From the NCBI GenBank assembly GCA_035560935.1, contig DATMYQ010000267.1, positions 1-22,623 on the forward strand: a stretch of 22,623 bases of DNA. The letters run 5' to 3'. The notes under the pieces were generated by a model that saw nothing but the letters and a program-made list of their open reading frames with translations, ran no database searches and had not been told where the DNA came from. Origin of the DNA: DATMYQ01 sp035560935. Its GTDB lineage: Bacteria > Bacillota > Negativicutes > Sporomusales > Sporomusaceae. This document shows, one piece after another, positions 14,064-21,946 of the stretch. Each line of letters starts with the position of its first letter. The first letter of the stretch is position 1. Position numbers and translations under genes: made by a program.

Positions 14064-16094
14064 ATGAAATTAGGGATTCAGGGGAAGCTCGCCGTAATCA
14101 TCAGCGTGATTTTGGTGTTGGCATTGAGTGTATTGGGTGGAGTAAGCTATTATGTGGCAAATGGTGTTTTGACGGCCAGTCTGAAGGATACAATGACAAC
14201 GCTGGGGCGTGGCAGCGCGGAAAATGTATCCGGCGATATCAATGTGTTCGTGGCCCAGATGGAAGGGGTAGCCAATCATCCGGCGATCCGAACGAGCAAT
14301 GATGTGGCCAATATTGTGCCGGTATTGGCGGCGGAAGCGAAACGGCTGGGAAAATTCACGAATATCAGCTATATCTTTTTGGATGGTTCGGCGGTCCGCT
14401 CGAATGGGACGAAATCGGAAGTAGGCAGCCGCGAGTATTTCAAGAAAGTGATGCAGACGAAAAAACCGGTGATTTCCGAAATACTTACGTCAGGATCCAA
14501 TAACAAGTTGTCAGTTATCCTGGCGGTACCGGTCATCGAGAACGGGCAGTTAAAAGGGGCGCTGGGTGCCACTTTGCCATTGGAAAATCTGGTATCGGTC
14601 ATCGATGACATTAAATACAAAGAAACCGGTCATGCTTATTTGCTGGATGAGGCCGGGATGTTGATTTCGCATCCCAAGCTACCGGCCGGAGTGGGAAAAC
14701 TGAAGATCGCGGATAAGAAAATTGACCCGGAGTTAAAGTTGCCGGCAGCGGAAGTGGATGACCGTTTGCTGCAAATGTTTAAAATGGCAACGGAAGGCAA
14801 GCAAATGGTGGATACTTACACCGGGTTTGACAATGTAAAATATCAGGCGGTATTGAGTCCGGTTGTAATTCCCGGGGGGCAGCATTGGGTACTGGCCATG
14901 CAGGTGGCGGACAGTGAAGCCGGGGCGGCATCTCGTCAACTGGCCTGGACGTCGGTGGTCGTAACGTTGCTGTGCCTGCTGCTGAGCTGCCTGTTAGCCG
15001 TTTTCATTGGCCGCAAGGTGTCTGTGCCGATCATTAAACTGAAAAATGAGGCACAGGTGATCGCTGCCGGTGATATCCGTGAACGAAACCTGCAAATCGA
15101 GAGTCAGGATGAACTGGGAGAATTGGCGCAAAGTATTGGCGATATGGGGGGACAACTCCGGCAGTTGCTGTCGCATGTTCAGCATGATTCAGAAAGTCTG
15201 GCGGCTTCGTCGGAAGAGTTGACGGCCATTTCCGAACAGTGCGCCGAGGCGACCAATCAGGTGGCAACGACGATTGTGGATTTGGCGGATGGGCTGCAGA
15301 CTCAGGCCAAAGCCATTGAAACCACGCGGGCGGTTACGGAACAAATCACGGACGGTATTGACCAGGTAGCCCACAATGCCAATGATGCCTCTGTGATGGC
15401 CGAGAAAGCAACGAAAGCGGCGGAAGAAGGCAGCCGAACGTTATCGGCGGCGGTGCGCCAGATGGGCCATATCGAAAAAACGGTGGCCGATTCGGCGCAA
15501 GTGGTGACGACGCTGGGGAACCGGTCGCAGGAGATTGGACAAATTGTCGATACTATTGCCGGGATTGCCGGACAGACCAACTTATTGGCGCTGAATGCGG
15601 CCATTGAAGCGGCCCGGGCCGGAGAACAGGGGCGTGGTTTTGCCGTAGTGGCCGAGGAAGTGCGGAAATTGGCGGAACAATCTCAGGGCGCCGCAAGCAA
15701 AATTGCCGATTTGATTGGCGAGATTCAGACGGAGACAGGAAAAGCCGTGACGGCGATGAGCAACGGAACCCAGGAAGTGGTTACCGGAGCCGCGGTGGTC
15801 AATACGGCGGTACAATCGTTTCAGGAAATTGTGGATCTGGTCAATCAGGTCTCGGACAGAATCAAGGGAATATCAGGACAGATTCAGCAACTGACGGCGG
15901 GCAGCCATAAAATTGTCACGGCGATTCGTGATATTGATAAAGTCAGCAGTGACACCGCGGATCATACCCAGTCAGTTTCGGCGGCGACGGAGGAGCAAAG
16001 CGCTTCGATGGAAGAAATTGCGTCCTCCAGCCAGGCGCTGGCGCGGATGGCGGAAGAATTGAAGATTTCCGTGGGCAAGTTCAGGATTCAATAA
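14064..16094 (+). CDS. Methyl-accepting chemotaxis protein (Cache-HAMP-MCP signal)
   Basis: A 676-residue transmembrane chemoreceptor. TM1 is about residues 9-31. An extracytoplasmic Cache-type sensor spans about 35-290 (GSREYFKKVMQTKKPVISE at 121-139 is typical). TM2 is about 294-315, HAMP about 316-370, and the cytoplasmic coiled-coil signalling domain runs to the end, with the conserved hairpin tip (QTNLLALNAAIEAARAGEQG) that contacts CheA/CheW. The ligand is unknown; Cache sensors often bind small organic acids or amino acids. The ATG follows an AGGAGGG site. It lies between the leader RNA/terminator upstream and an intrinsic terminator just after its stop, so it is its own transcription unit. 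Confidence 0.93.
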   Translation: MKLGIQGKLAVIISVILVLALSVLGGVSYYVANGVLTASLKDTMTTLGRGSAENVSGDINVFVAQMEGVANHPAIRTSNDVANIVPVLAAEAKRLGKFTNISYIFLDGSAVRSNGTKSEVGSREYFKKVMQTKKPVISEILTSGSNNKLSVILAVPVIENGQLKGALGATLPLENLVSVIDDIKYKETGHAYLLDEAGMLISHPKLPAGVGKLKIADKKIDPELKLPAAEVDDRLLQMFKMATEGKQMVDTYTGFDNVKYQAVLSPVVIPGGQHWVLAMQVADSEAGAASRQLAWTSVVVTLLCLLLSCLLAVFIGRKVSVPIIKLKNEAQVIAAGDIRERNLQIESQDELGELAQSIGDMGGQLRQLLSHVQHDSESLAASSEELTAISEQCAEATNQVATTIVDLADGLQTQAKAIETTRAVTEQITDGIDQVAHNANDASVMAEKATKAAEEGSRTLSAAVRQMGHIEKTVADSAQVVTTLGNRSQEIGQIVDTIAGIAGQTNLLALNAAIEAARAGEQGRGFAVVAEEVRKLAEQSQGAASKIADLIGEIQTETGKAVTAMSNGTQEVVTGAAVVNTAVQSFQEIVDLVNQVSDRIKGISGQIQQLTAGSHKIVTAIRDIDKVSSDTADHTQSVSAATEEQSASMEEIASSSQALARMAEELKISVGKFRIQ

Positions 16095-16156
16095 GTTCAG
16101 GAAAACCAACAGGCCACGCTAGCCCGCAAGGGTCAGCGTGGCTTGTTTTAAACTTT
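16091..16156. repeat. Dispersed terminator repeat, copy A
   Basis: About 65 bp nearly identical to 20771-20840, starting at the chemoreceptor stop codon (ATAAG), passing through AAACCAACAGGCCACGCTA and the terminator hairpin, and ending at AAACTTT. The loop differs by one base (G/T). The similarity outside the hairpin shows shared descent rather than convergent terminators. Confidence 0.75.
16111..16149 (+). terminator. Intrinsic terminator after the chemoreceptor gene
   Basis: An 8-bp stem GCCACGCT (16113-16120) with AGCGTGGC (16135-16142), an inner CCC-GCAA-GGG hairpin, then TTGTTTT. It starts 16 bp after the chemoreceptor stop. Confidence 0.85.
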
Positions 16157-16189
16157 CTCATGCTTGCGAAACAATTTAATTTGTTGACG
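16157..16189 (-). pseudogene. Remnant resembling the end of a UroD-family methyltransferase gene
   Basis: Read on the minus strand this gives RQQIKLFRKHE, matching R313-E323 (RQQIELFRKHE) of the methyltransferase at 20846-21919 at 10 of 11 residues. The DNA matches 26 of 33 bases, and most differences are synonymous. Two codons later comes a TAA and then the terminator repeat, just as the intact gene lies beside its copy. It is probably a deletion remnant of a former paralogue; a longer search upstream (16190-16314) showed no further clear match. Confidence 0.45.
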
Positions 16190-16314
16190 TCCCTTCTGTC
16201 CACCCTGCGGTTTCTTGCCGCCGAAAAATATTTTGTGTCGCACTGGCAGGAGATGCAGCCGGTTACAGGGAATGCTTTCGGATACGGTTGACCACAAAAA
16301 AGGAGATGAGGCAT

Positions 16315-16860
16315 GTGAGCATTGACTTGTTACAAATCCAGAACGTGTTGCAGCGTTATGGCGTATTGATTAATTTCACGGGGCGTTTTACGCAGGCAAT
16401 TATCGAAGAATTGGGCGATGCGGTGAAAAAATATTTGGAAGACAATTCGACCTCTCATAGCGATACCCATAACGTATTCGCAGTGTTTATCGAGCAGACG
16501 CAAAACATCCGCAACTATACCATCAAACAATCGGCTGCGCCGGACGGTGAACGAATCGCCAATTCCGGCATCATTACGATTGGACGTTCGGATGAAGGAT
16601 ATTTTGTCGCTTCCGGAAATTTGATCTACAATCAGGATATTACCGCTTTGGCTGCCAAACTGGATGAACTTGCCGGCCTCGATAAAGTGGCGCTGAAGAA
16701 AAAGTATAAAGAGGAAATGAAAAAAGTTCTGCCGCCGGACGCCCTGGGCGCCGGTTTGGGAATTATTGATATGGCCCGGCGGGCCAAACAGCCGGTCAAA
16801 CACGCTTTTGTCAAAATCGACGATGCCGTGTCCTTTTTCACGTTAGTGGTCTACGCTTAA
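16315..16860 (+). CDS. siaB: SiaB-like protein kinase
   Basis: A 181-residue cytoplasmic protein resembling SiaB, the small GHKL-like kinase that phosphorylates SiaC in the Pseudomonas aeruginosa SiaABCD system. Supporting features are FIEQTQNIRNY (an N-box-like helix), the GIITIGRSDEGYFVASGN strand pair, and a C-terminal GAGLGIIDMARRA glycine-rich ATP-lid-like motif. The GTG at 16315 is chosen because an AGGAG site lies 9 bases upstream; the in-frame ATG at 16306 abuts that site and the TTG at 16288 has none. It starts an operon of four genes with short gaps. The assignment rests on domain pattern and on the neighbours together. Confidence 0.75.
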   Translation: MSIDLLQIQNVLQRYGVLINFTGRFTQAIIEELGDAVKKYLEDNSTSHSDTHNVFAVFIEQTQNIRNYTIKQSAAPDGERIANSGIITIGRSDEGYFVASGNLIYNQDITALAAKLDELAGLDKVALKKKYKEEMKKVLPPDALGAGLGIIDMARRAKQPVKHAFVKIDDAVSFFTLVVYA

Positions 16861-16874
16861 GGGGGATAATAATA

Positions 16875-17264
16875 ATGGAAGTACTGTATATTGAACAGAC
16901 GAAGTCAACACCGCGAGTGGAGTTTAACGCCACCAGCGGCAAGCTGTCTATTGAGGGGCAGTCCTATCCGGAAAATGCTTTCCGGTTCTATGAACCGGTA
17001 TTTGGCTGGCTGGAAAATTATTTAAACGCAACCGACCAGGAAGTGGTTCTGGATATTTATTTTCACATGCCCTATATTAATACCAGCAGTTCCAAATGTA
17101 TCATGATGATGCTGGAGATCCTCGAAAAGTCGCATCAACAGGGCAAAAAAGTGATGGTGCGCTGGTACTATGACGCGGAAAATGAAGAGGCCCTGGAATG
17201 TGCCGAAGAGTTTAAAGAAGATCTGGCAATGCCTTTTGAAATCAAGCTGACCGAAGGAGTGTAA
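16875..17264 (+). CDS. siaC: SiaC-like regulatory phosphoprotein (DUF1987)
   Basis: A 129-residue protein of the SiaC family. The family motif YINTSSSK (residues 67-74) holds the likely phosphorylated threonine T70, matching the Thr68 region of P. aeruginosa SiaC. In that system unphosphorylated SiaC binds and activates the diguanylate cyclase SiaD; SiaB phosphorylates it and SiaA removes the phosphate. The ATG has a GGGGGA site about 10 bases upstream, 14 bp after the kinase gene. Its partner here would be the GGDEF/HD-GYP protein two genes downstream. Alternative assignment as a generic anti-anti-sigma-like protein is less likely given the full four-gene order. Confidence 0.82.
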   Translation: MEVLYIEQTKSTPRVEFNATSGKLSIEGQSYPENAFRFYEPVFGWLENYLNATDQEVVLDIYFHMPYINTSSSKCIMMMLEILEKSHQQGKKVMVRWYYDAENEEALECAEEFKEDLAMPFEIKLTEGV

Positions 17265-17270
17265 ACAGGG

Positions 17271-19118
17271 ATGGCCGGACACAAGCCCCCACAGCCCCAG
17301 GGGAGCCTGGGCACAATTTATAATCAGGGCACGCTCAGAGTGGTGGTGCTGGCCTGCCTGGTAATTATCCTGTCTGTGATTCTGACCGGAGCCATTAACT
17401 ATTATGTTGCCCGCGATGCTGTTCTCGGCAAGCTCAAGACAAAGGATATGCTGAATATTGTCGATGCCATCGGCTCTAAAATTGACGGCCGGATTGAACG
17501 GGCTAAAGAAACCTCCCTGAGTCTCGCTCACGATCCGGCCGTTATCGCCTGGGTTTCAAGCGGGGAAACGGACGATATCCGCGGTGACATAGCCAAGGCG
17601 CGCCTGGAAGGGGTTTTTTGCAGCTATGACTACGCCAATACCTTTATTGTGAGTGCGGTGACCAATCACTACTGGGCGGAAGGAGCACGGCTGCTCCAGG
17701 TTATGTCACCGACAGACCCATCCGCCAACTGGTTTTTTACCGATTTAACGTTGCGTCAGAGCGTGATTGTCGACATCGACTATAACAAAAACCGCCAGGA
17801 TACCTTTATTTTTGTGAACGCCTTGATCGGCGATGTGGAACAGCCGCTGGGCATTGCGGGCGTGGGCCTGAGCCTCAAAAGTCTTGCCCAGGATTTCCAA
17901 CGCTTTAAATACAGTGAAAACAGCAACCTGTGGCTGATCGATCAAAACGGAAAAATCCAGCTGGCAGATAATCTGTCCCATAACGGTTTCTATTTGAATG
18001 ACATCATCTCGGCCGACCTGGTGGCAGCGATCACTGCGGATCGAGGAACCGCCGCCAAGCACCCCGTGACGCTGGAATATACCGACGCCGGCGGACAGGT
18101 TTTCGATCTGGCTTATCAGAATACCCGCACCACTGACTGGAAACTGGTAGTGCGCATCCCGCGTAATGAAAGCCTGTCAATTTTGGATAATATCAAAGGA
18201 AATACGACCGCCTCCTGTCTGATTGTGCTGCTGTCACTGATTTTTGTTTTTTACCTGGTTTCCCGGCGAATTGCCAACCCGTTGCAGCAGGCGCTGCGGC
18301 TCAATCGTGAAATGGAACGCCAGGTTCTTGATCGTACACAGGAATTGTCCCGGCAAAACGAAAAAATCATGGACAGCATCAGCTATGCCAAACGATTACA
18401 GGAAGCCATCCTGCCGACAGAAGAGGAAATGTCCGGCCTGGCGGCTGAGCATTTTGTCATCTGGCAGCCCCGCGACGTGGTCGGCGGCGATTTTTACTGG
18501 AGCCGGCGGCTGGGTGAAGAACAGCATTTGCTGGCGCTGTGCGACTGTACCGGGCACGGTGTGCCGGGCGCTTTTATGACGATGGCGGTCAATACCCTGC
18601 TGAATCATATTGTTGCCAGAGGGGTGAGCCATCCGGCCGAAGTTCTGACGGCGCTGCACCGTGAATTCAAAGCCACCCTGCACCGCAATCCGGCACCGGG
18701 AATCACCGATGACGGTCTGGATATCGGTCTTTGCCTGATTGATGGCCCAAACCGCCTGTTCTATGCGGGCGCCAAGCTGAGTCTCTATATGCTGCGAGGC
18801 GGAACAGTCAGCGTTATCAAGGGGGACCGCCGCAGCATCGGCTACCGGCGCAGCGGTGATGATCTGCAATTTACGGTTCACGAAATACAGATTCAGAAAG
18901 GCGATCGTTTTTATCTGGCAACTGATGGATACACCGATCAAAATGGAGAAGTCAGTGAATATCCCTTCGGAAAAAAACGACTGATCGCCGGTATAAAAAG
19001 CTGTGAGAAGCTGCCGCTGAATGAGCAGGCGCTGTGGTTTAACACTTACCTGGAAGAATACCGGGGTACCGAAATGCAGCGGGATGACATCACACTGCTG
19101 GGTTTTTCACTGAAATGA
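17271..19118 (+). CDS. siaA: SiaA-like membrane PP2C/SpoIIE-type phosphatase
   Basis: A 615-residue membrane sensor phosphatase. TM1 is about residues 23-45, a Cache-like extracytoplasmic domain about 50-305, TM2 about 314-331, a linker coiled coil (residues 340-375), and a PP2C domain from about 385 to the end. Metal-binding motifs are visible: GGDFYW (405-410), DCTGHG (425-430), TDGYTD (551-556) and RDDITLL (604-610). It would dephosphorylate the SiaC-like protein when its sensor domain binds a signal. The start is 6 bp after the siaC stop. The signal is unknown. Confidence 0.85.
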   Translation: MAGHKPPQPQGSLGTIYNQGTLRVVVLACLVIILSVILTGAINYYVARDAVLGKLKTKDMLNIVDAIGSKIDGRIERAKETSLSLAHDPAVIAWVSSGETDDIRGDIAKARLEGVFCSYDYANTFIVSAVTNHYWAEGARLLQVMSPTDPSANWFFTDLTLRQSVIVDIDYNKNRQDTFIFVNALIGDVEQPLGIAGVGLSLKSLAQDFQRFKYSENSNLWLIDQNGKIQLADNLSHNGFYLNDIISADLVAAITADRGTAAKHPVTLEYTDAGGQVFDLAYQNTRTTDWKLVVRIPRNESLSILDNIKGNTTASCLIVLLSLIFVFYLVSRRIANPLQQALRLNREMERQVLDRTQELSRQNEKIMDSISYAKRLQEAILPTEEEMSGLAAEHFVIWQPRDVVGGDFYWSRRLGEEQHLLALCDCTGHGVPGAFMTMAVNTLLNHIVARGVSHPAEVLTALHREFKATLHRNPAPGITDDGLDIGLCLIDGPNRLFYAGAKLSLYMLRGGTVSVIKGDRRSIGYRRSGDDLQFTVHEIQIQKGDRFYLATDGYTDQNGEVSEYPFGKKRLIAGIKSCEKLPLNEQALWFNTYLEEYRGTEMQRDDITLLGFSLK

Positions 19119-19130
19119 GGAGGATGCAGT

Positions 19131-20759
19131 TTGGGCAGAAGTAAAAACGAAAAGCTTTTTGCCGCCGAGTTCGAAGTCGTGGCCCGGGCGGAAGCAGCCG
19201 CTGCGGCACCGAAACATGGAGACAATCCGCTTTTGAACGAATATCGGGGACTATTGAATGAGTACAAAAAATTGCTGCGTCAGTCCCGCAAAGTATTTTA
19301 TATCAGTGACAGCCAGGGCTACCTGGTGAAAAAACATCAAACGGAACTGCAGACGCTGCTGGACAATGCCAATCAGGGCTTCCTGACTTTTGGCGGCGAT
19401 TTGCTGGTCAATCGGCAGTACAGCGCCGAATGCGCACGGATTTTCGGCCAAAATATCGCGGGTCTGCCGATAACCGGCTTGCTCAGCCAGGGCGATACGC
19501 TTCAGGAGACGCGGCTTCAGGAACAATGGCAGCGGTTTTTTACCGCCTCGCGGGAAGAAGCCGCGGAATGCCTCCCACTTCCGGCACGGTTCCGCGTCGG
19601 CGAATGTGACGTGCTGATTGAATGCAAAATGATTGAGTCTCCGGAAGAGGACAAAAGTTCGCTGCTGGTTATGATGATCCTTACGGATGTTTCCGCTCAG
19701 ACAAAAGCGGCCGAGCAAATCCACTTCCTAAGTTATCATGATTCCCTGACCGCGCTCCATAACCGTGCGTATGTTGATATGCTTCTGCCGGCAATACGTC
19801 AGGAGAACAACCTGCCCCTGAGTCTGATCCTGGCCGACATGAATGGCCTGAAACTGGTCAATGATGTTTTCGGGCATCTGCAGGGAGATGCGCTGCTGTG
19901 TCAAATGGCTGCGGTTCTGCGCCAAATTGGCCGGCCGGACGATATCCTGGTGCGTTGGGGCGGAGACGAGTTTCTGTTGATTTTGCCACGGACCGGACCC
20001 GAAGAATGTCTGGAGCTTTGCGAACAGATTCACCGACGCTGCGCCGACGTCAAAGGGGAAGTTATGCCGCTGAGCGCTGCACTGGGCACAGCAACTCAAA
20101 CAGAATCCCGCCGGGAATTCAATGCGCTCTTTGCACTGGCTGAAAGTCAGATGTATAAAGACAAACTCCTCAATAGCCGGGCGTTTCGCCAACTGGCTTT
20201 GAAAAATTTTCAGACCATCCTCAACGGCGTCTGCTGCGAAAAAACAGAACATGTTCAGCGGGCAGCAGAACTGGCAGTCCAATTCGCCGAACATCTCGAT
20301 AAAAACCTGACTGATGTTGACCGGAGAGTCCTGCAACGCCTGGCAGAACTCCACGATATTGGCAAGGTATCCACGTTGCCGACCCTGTTGGGTAAAACCG
20401 ATACGCTGATGCCGGACGAATGGAACACGGTACAAAAACACAGTGAGAGCGGTTACCGACTGGTGCAGTCCATCGGTGAACCTGAGATTGCAGAACTTAT
20501 TCTGTCCCTTCACGAACACTGGAACGGTACGGGTTATCCTTACCGGTTAAAAGGCGAAGCCATTCCATATTTTTCCCGTTTGTTTGCCATTGTGGATGCT
20601 TACGACGTTATGACCCATGATCAACCCTATCGTCAGGCGCTGTCGCCCCAGCAGGCGCTAAAGGAAATCCGGGATGCCCGGGGAAGTCAGTTTGATCCTA
20701 ATTTGGCAGAACGGTTCTGCGACTTTGGGTGTAGCTGGCATAAGAACAACCGGGGCTGA
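19131..20759 (+). CDS. SiaD-like GGDEF protein fused to an HD-GYP phosphodiesterase domain
   Basis: A 542-residue c-di-GMP enzyme. Residues 35-60 (LLNEYRGLLNEYKKLLRQSR) form a coiled-coil stalk like that by which SiaD-type cyclases bind SiaC. A PAS-like region follows (about 70-190). The GGDEF domain spans about 195-350, with intact GGDEF at 277-281 and an RPDD inhibitory site at 268-271, exactly five residues upstream. An HD-GYP domain spans about 360-535, with the HD pair at 408-409 (LHDIGK) and HEHWNGTGYP at 461-470. Both synthesis and breakdown of c-di-GMP are thus possible. The TTG start at 19131 follows a GAGGAGG site; the nearby ATG at 19124 is out of frame. Confidence 0.87.
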   Translation: MGRSKNEKLFAAEFEVVARAEAAAAAPKHGDNPLLNEYRGLLNEYKKLLRQSRKVFYISDSQGYLVKKHQTELQTLLDNANQGFLTFGGDLLVNRQYSAECARIFGQNIAGLPITGLLSQGDTLQETRLQEQWQRFFTASREEAAECLPLPARFRVGECDVLIECKMIESPEEDKSSLLVMMILTDVSAQTKAAEQIHFLSYHDSLTALHNRAYVDMLLPAIRQENNLPLSLILADMNGLKLVNDVFGHLQGDALLCQMAAVLRQIGRPDDILVRWGGDEFLLILPRTGPEECLELCEQIHRRCADVKGEVMPLSAALGTATQTESRREFNALFALAESQMYKDKLLNSRAFRQLALKNFQTILNGVCCEKTEHVQRAAELAVQFAEHLDKNLTDVDRRVLQRLAELHDIGKVSTLPTLLGKTDTLMPDEWNTVQKHSESGYRLVQSIGEPEIAELILSLHEHWNGTGYPYRLKGEAIPYFSRLFAIVDAYDVMTHDQPYRQALSPQQALKEIRDARGSQFDPNLAERFCDFGCSWHKNNRG

Positions 20760-20770
20760 AAATCATGAAA

Positions 20771-20840
20771 ATAAGTCAGGGGGAAACCAACAGGCCACGC
20801 TATCCCGCAAGGGTCAGCGTGGCCTGTTTATTTAAACTTT
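20771..20840. repeat. Dispersed terminator repeat, copy B
   Basis: The counterpart of 16091-16156. Similarity begins at ATAAGT, continues through the hairpin and ends at TTTAAACTTT, with small length differences on either side of the hairpin. Confidence 0.75.
20791..20832. terminator. Intrinsic terminator between convergent operons
   Basis: An 11-bp stem (20791-20801 with 20816-20826) with an inner CCC-GCAA-GGG hairpin, then TTTATTT on the plus strand. It lies between the end of the Sia-type operon and the end of the minus-strand methyltransferase gene, so it may serve both, though the minus-strand T-run is poor. Confidence 0.8.
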
Positions 20841-20845
20841 ATTTC

Positions 20846-21919
20846 CTATTTATACTGGCCGTAACGCCGGCCTGCTTCCACCATGGCAGCGGCGCTTAAT
20901 AGATTGCCGTTAGGCGGGAATTCGCAGCCGGTGGCCAAAATAAAGCCGGCCTCATGCTTGCGGAAAAGCTCGATTTGTTGGCGGCAGTCTTCGATGACTT
21001 CATCCTTGGTCAGGACCAGACCGGTGTTGGCGGGATGGGAGTAGCCGATGGTGACGACTTTCTTGCCCCATTTTTTGGCGTGATCTTCCCAGGTGGCGGA
21101 ACCGTAAGCCGGATAGGCGACGGATATAGCTAGAGGGTTTGTCCAGTGAATGACTTCCTCAAAGTAGACACCGCCGCCGCAGTTATGGACGGTGACCAGA
21201 CCTCCCGCTTTGCGGATGGCGTCGGCAATTCGTTTCACATAGGGTCCTTCGAAGGTTTCCCATTGTTTTTTACTGAGAATGGTAGGGGAAGAATACAACG
21301 GGTCGATGCAGACGGAATGGGCGCCGGCTTCAATCTGGGCGGTGGCGTAGTCTTCCAGTACCTGCGTGATAATTTCCACTGCCTGCAGTACTTCCTGCGG
21401 ATGCCGGATCAGATCTTTGAACAGCTCTTTATGACCGCGAATCTGAGACAATACACCCAAGGGGCCATAAATAAAACCGAGAATGGCTACTTCTTTGCCC
21501 TTGGCTTTGGACAGGCCGGCGCAGATATCGATGACGGATTTCATCCGGGTGGTTTCCCGGGGATTAATCCGCTTGATTTTATCATATTCCGTGGCGGTTT
21601 TGATGAACTGATTGTCAAAGTTAGGGTAAGCGGTGCTGCTGACGGGATAAATAAGTTCCTGGCCAAAGTCAGCGGCTTCCACCGATAAATCCACCAGTGT
21701 GACAAAGGCGTCAAAGCCAATCAGTTCCTGGGAAGCCAGCAGACTTTTGGTGGCCAGTTCCGCGTTGGTGGACCATTTATCATAGCTGATTCCCAGTACC
21801 CGGTGCGAGGCACCGCAAAACAGCGGCGTGACCGGAATGCGGTCGGTTTCTTTAAACTGCAGTGCCAACCCTACCCGTTCCAGTGAGGTCAATTGGTCCG
21901 GTTTGATGGTTTGTGTCAT
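20846..21919 (-). CDS. UroD-family corrinoid methyltransferase (MtaA/MtbA/MT-I-like)
   Basis: A 357-residue member of the uroporphyrinogen decarboxylase-like methyltransferase family. The zinc-binding set used to activate a thiol or methyl acceptor is visible: H245 and C247 (VHNCGGG) and C332 (ATGCEF). The family includes MtaA/MtbA (methyl transfer to coenzyme M), MtsA (methylthiol) and the O-demethylase methyltransferase I of acetogens. It is not a true uroporphyrinogen decarboxylase, which lacks this zinc site, and no heme genes are nearby. It is downstream of, and 27 bp from, the corrinoid protein gene, its obvious partner. The ATG has an AAGGAG site. The substrate is unknown; a methylthio compound would fit the rest of the window but a methoxy compound is equally possible. 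Confidence 0.88.
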   Translation of the reverse strand: MTQTIKPDQLTSLERVGLALQFKETDRIPVTPLFCGASHRVLGISYDKWSTNAELATKSLLASQELIGFDAFVTLVDLSVEAADFGQELIYPVSSTAYPNFDNQFIKTATEYDKIKRINPRETTRMKSVIDICAGLSKAKGKEVAILGFIYGPLGVLSQIRGHKELFKDLIRHPQEVLQAVEIITQVLEDYATAQIEAGAHSVCIDPLYSSPTILSKKQWETFEGPYVKRIADAIRKAGGLVTVHNCGGGVYFEEVIHWTNPLAISVAYPAYGSATWEDHAKKWGKKVVTIGYSHPANTGLVLTKDEVIEDCRQQIELFRKHEAGFILATGCEFPPNGNLLSAAAMVEAGRRYGQYK

Positions 21920-21946
21920 AAGTAATTGCTCCTTCCGCGCTTTGTA

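Noticed and set aside
16081..16314. A 77-codon minus-strand frame over the chemoreceptor terminator
   Set aside because: It runs through a terminator repeat and lacks a ribosome binding site; the meaningful coding trace is in another frame (16157-16189).
20846..21919. Uroporphyrinogen III decarboxylase (HemE)
   Set aside because: The zinc-binding HxC...C set and the adjacent corrinoid protein gene mark a methyltransferase instead.
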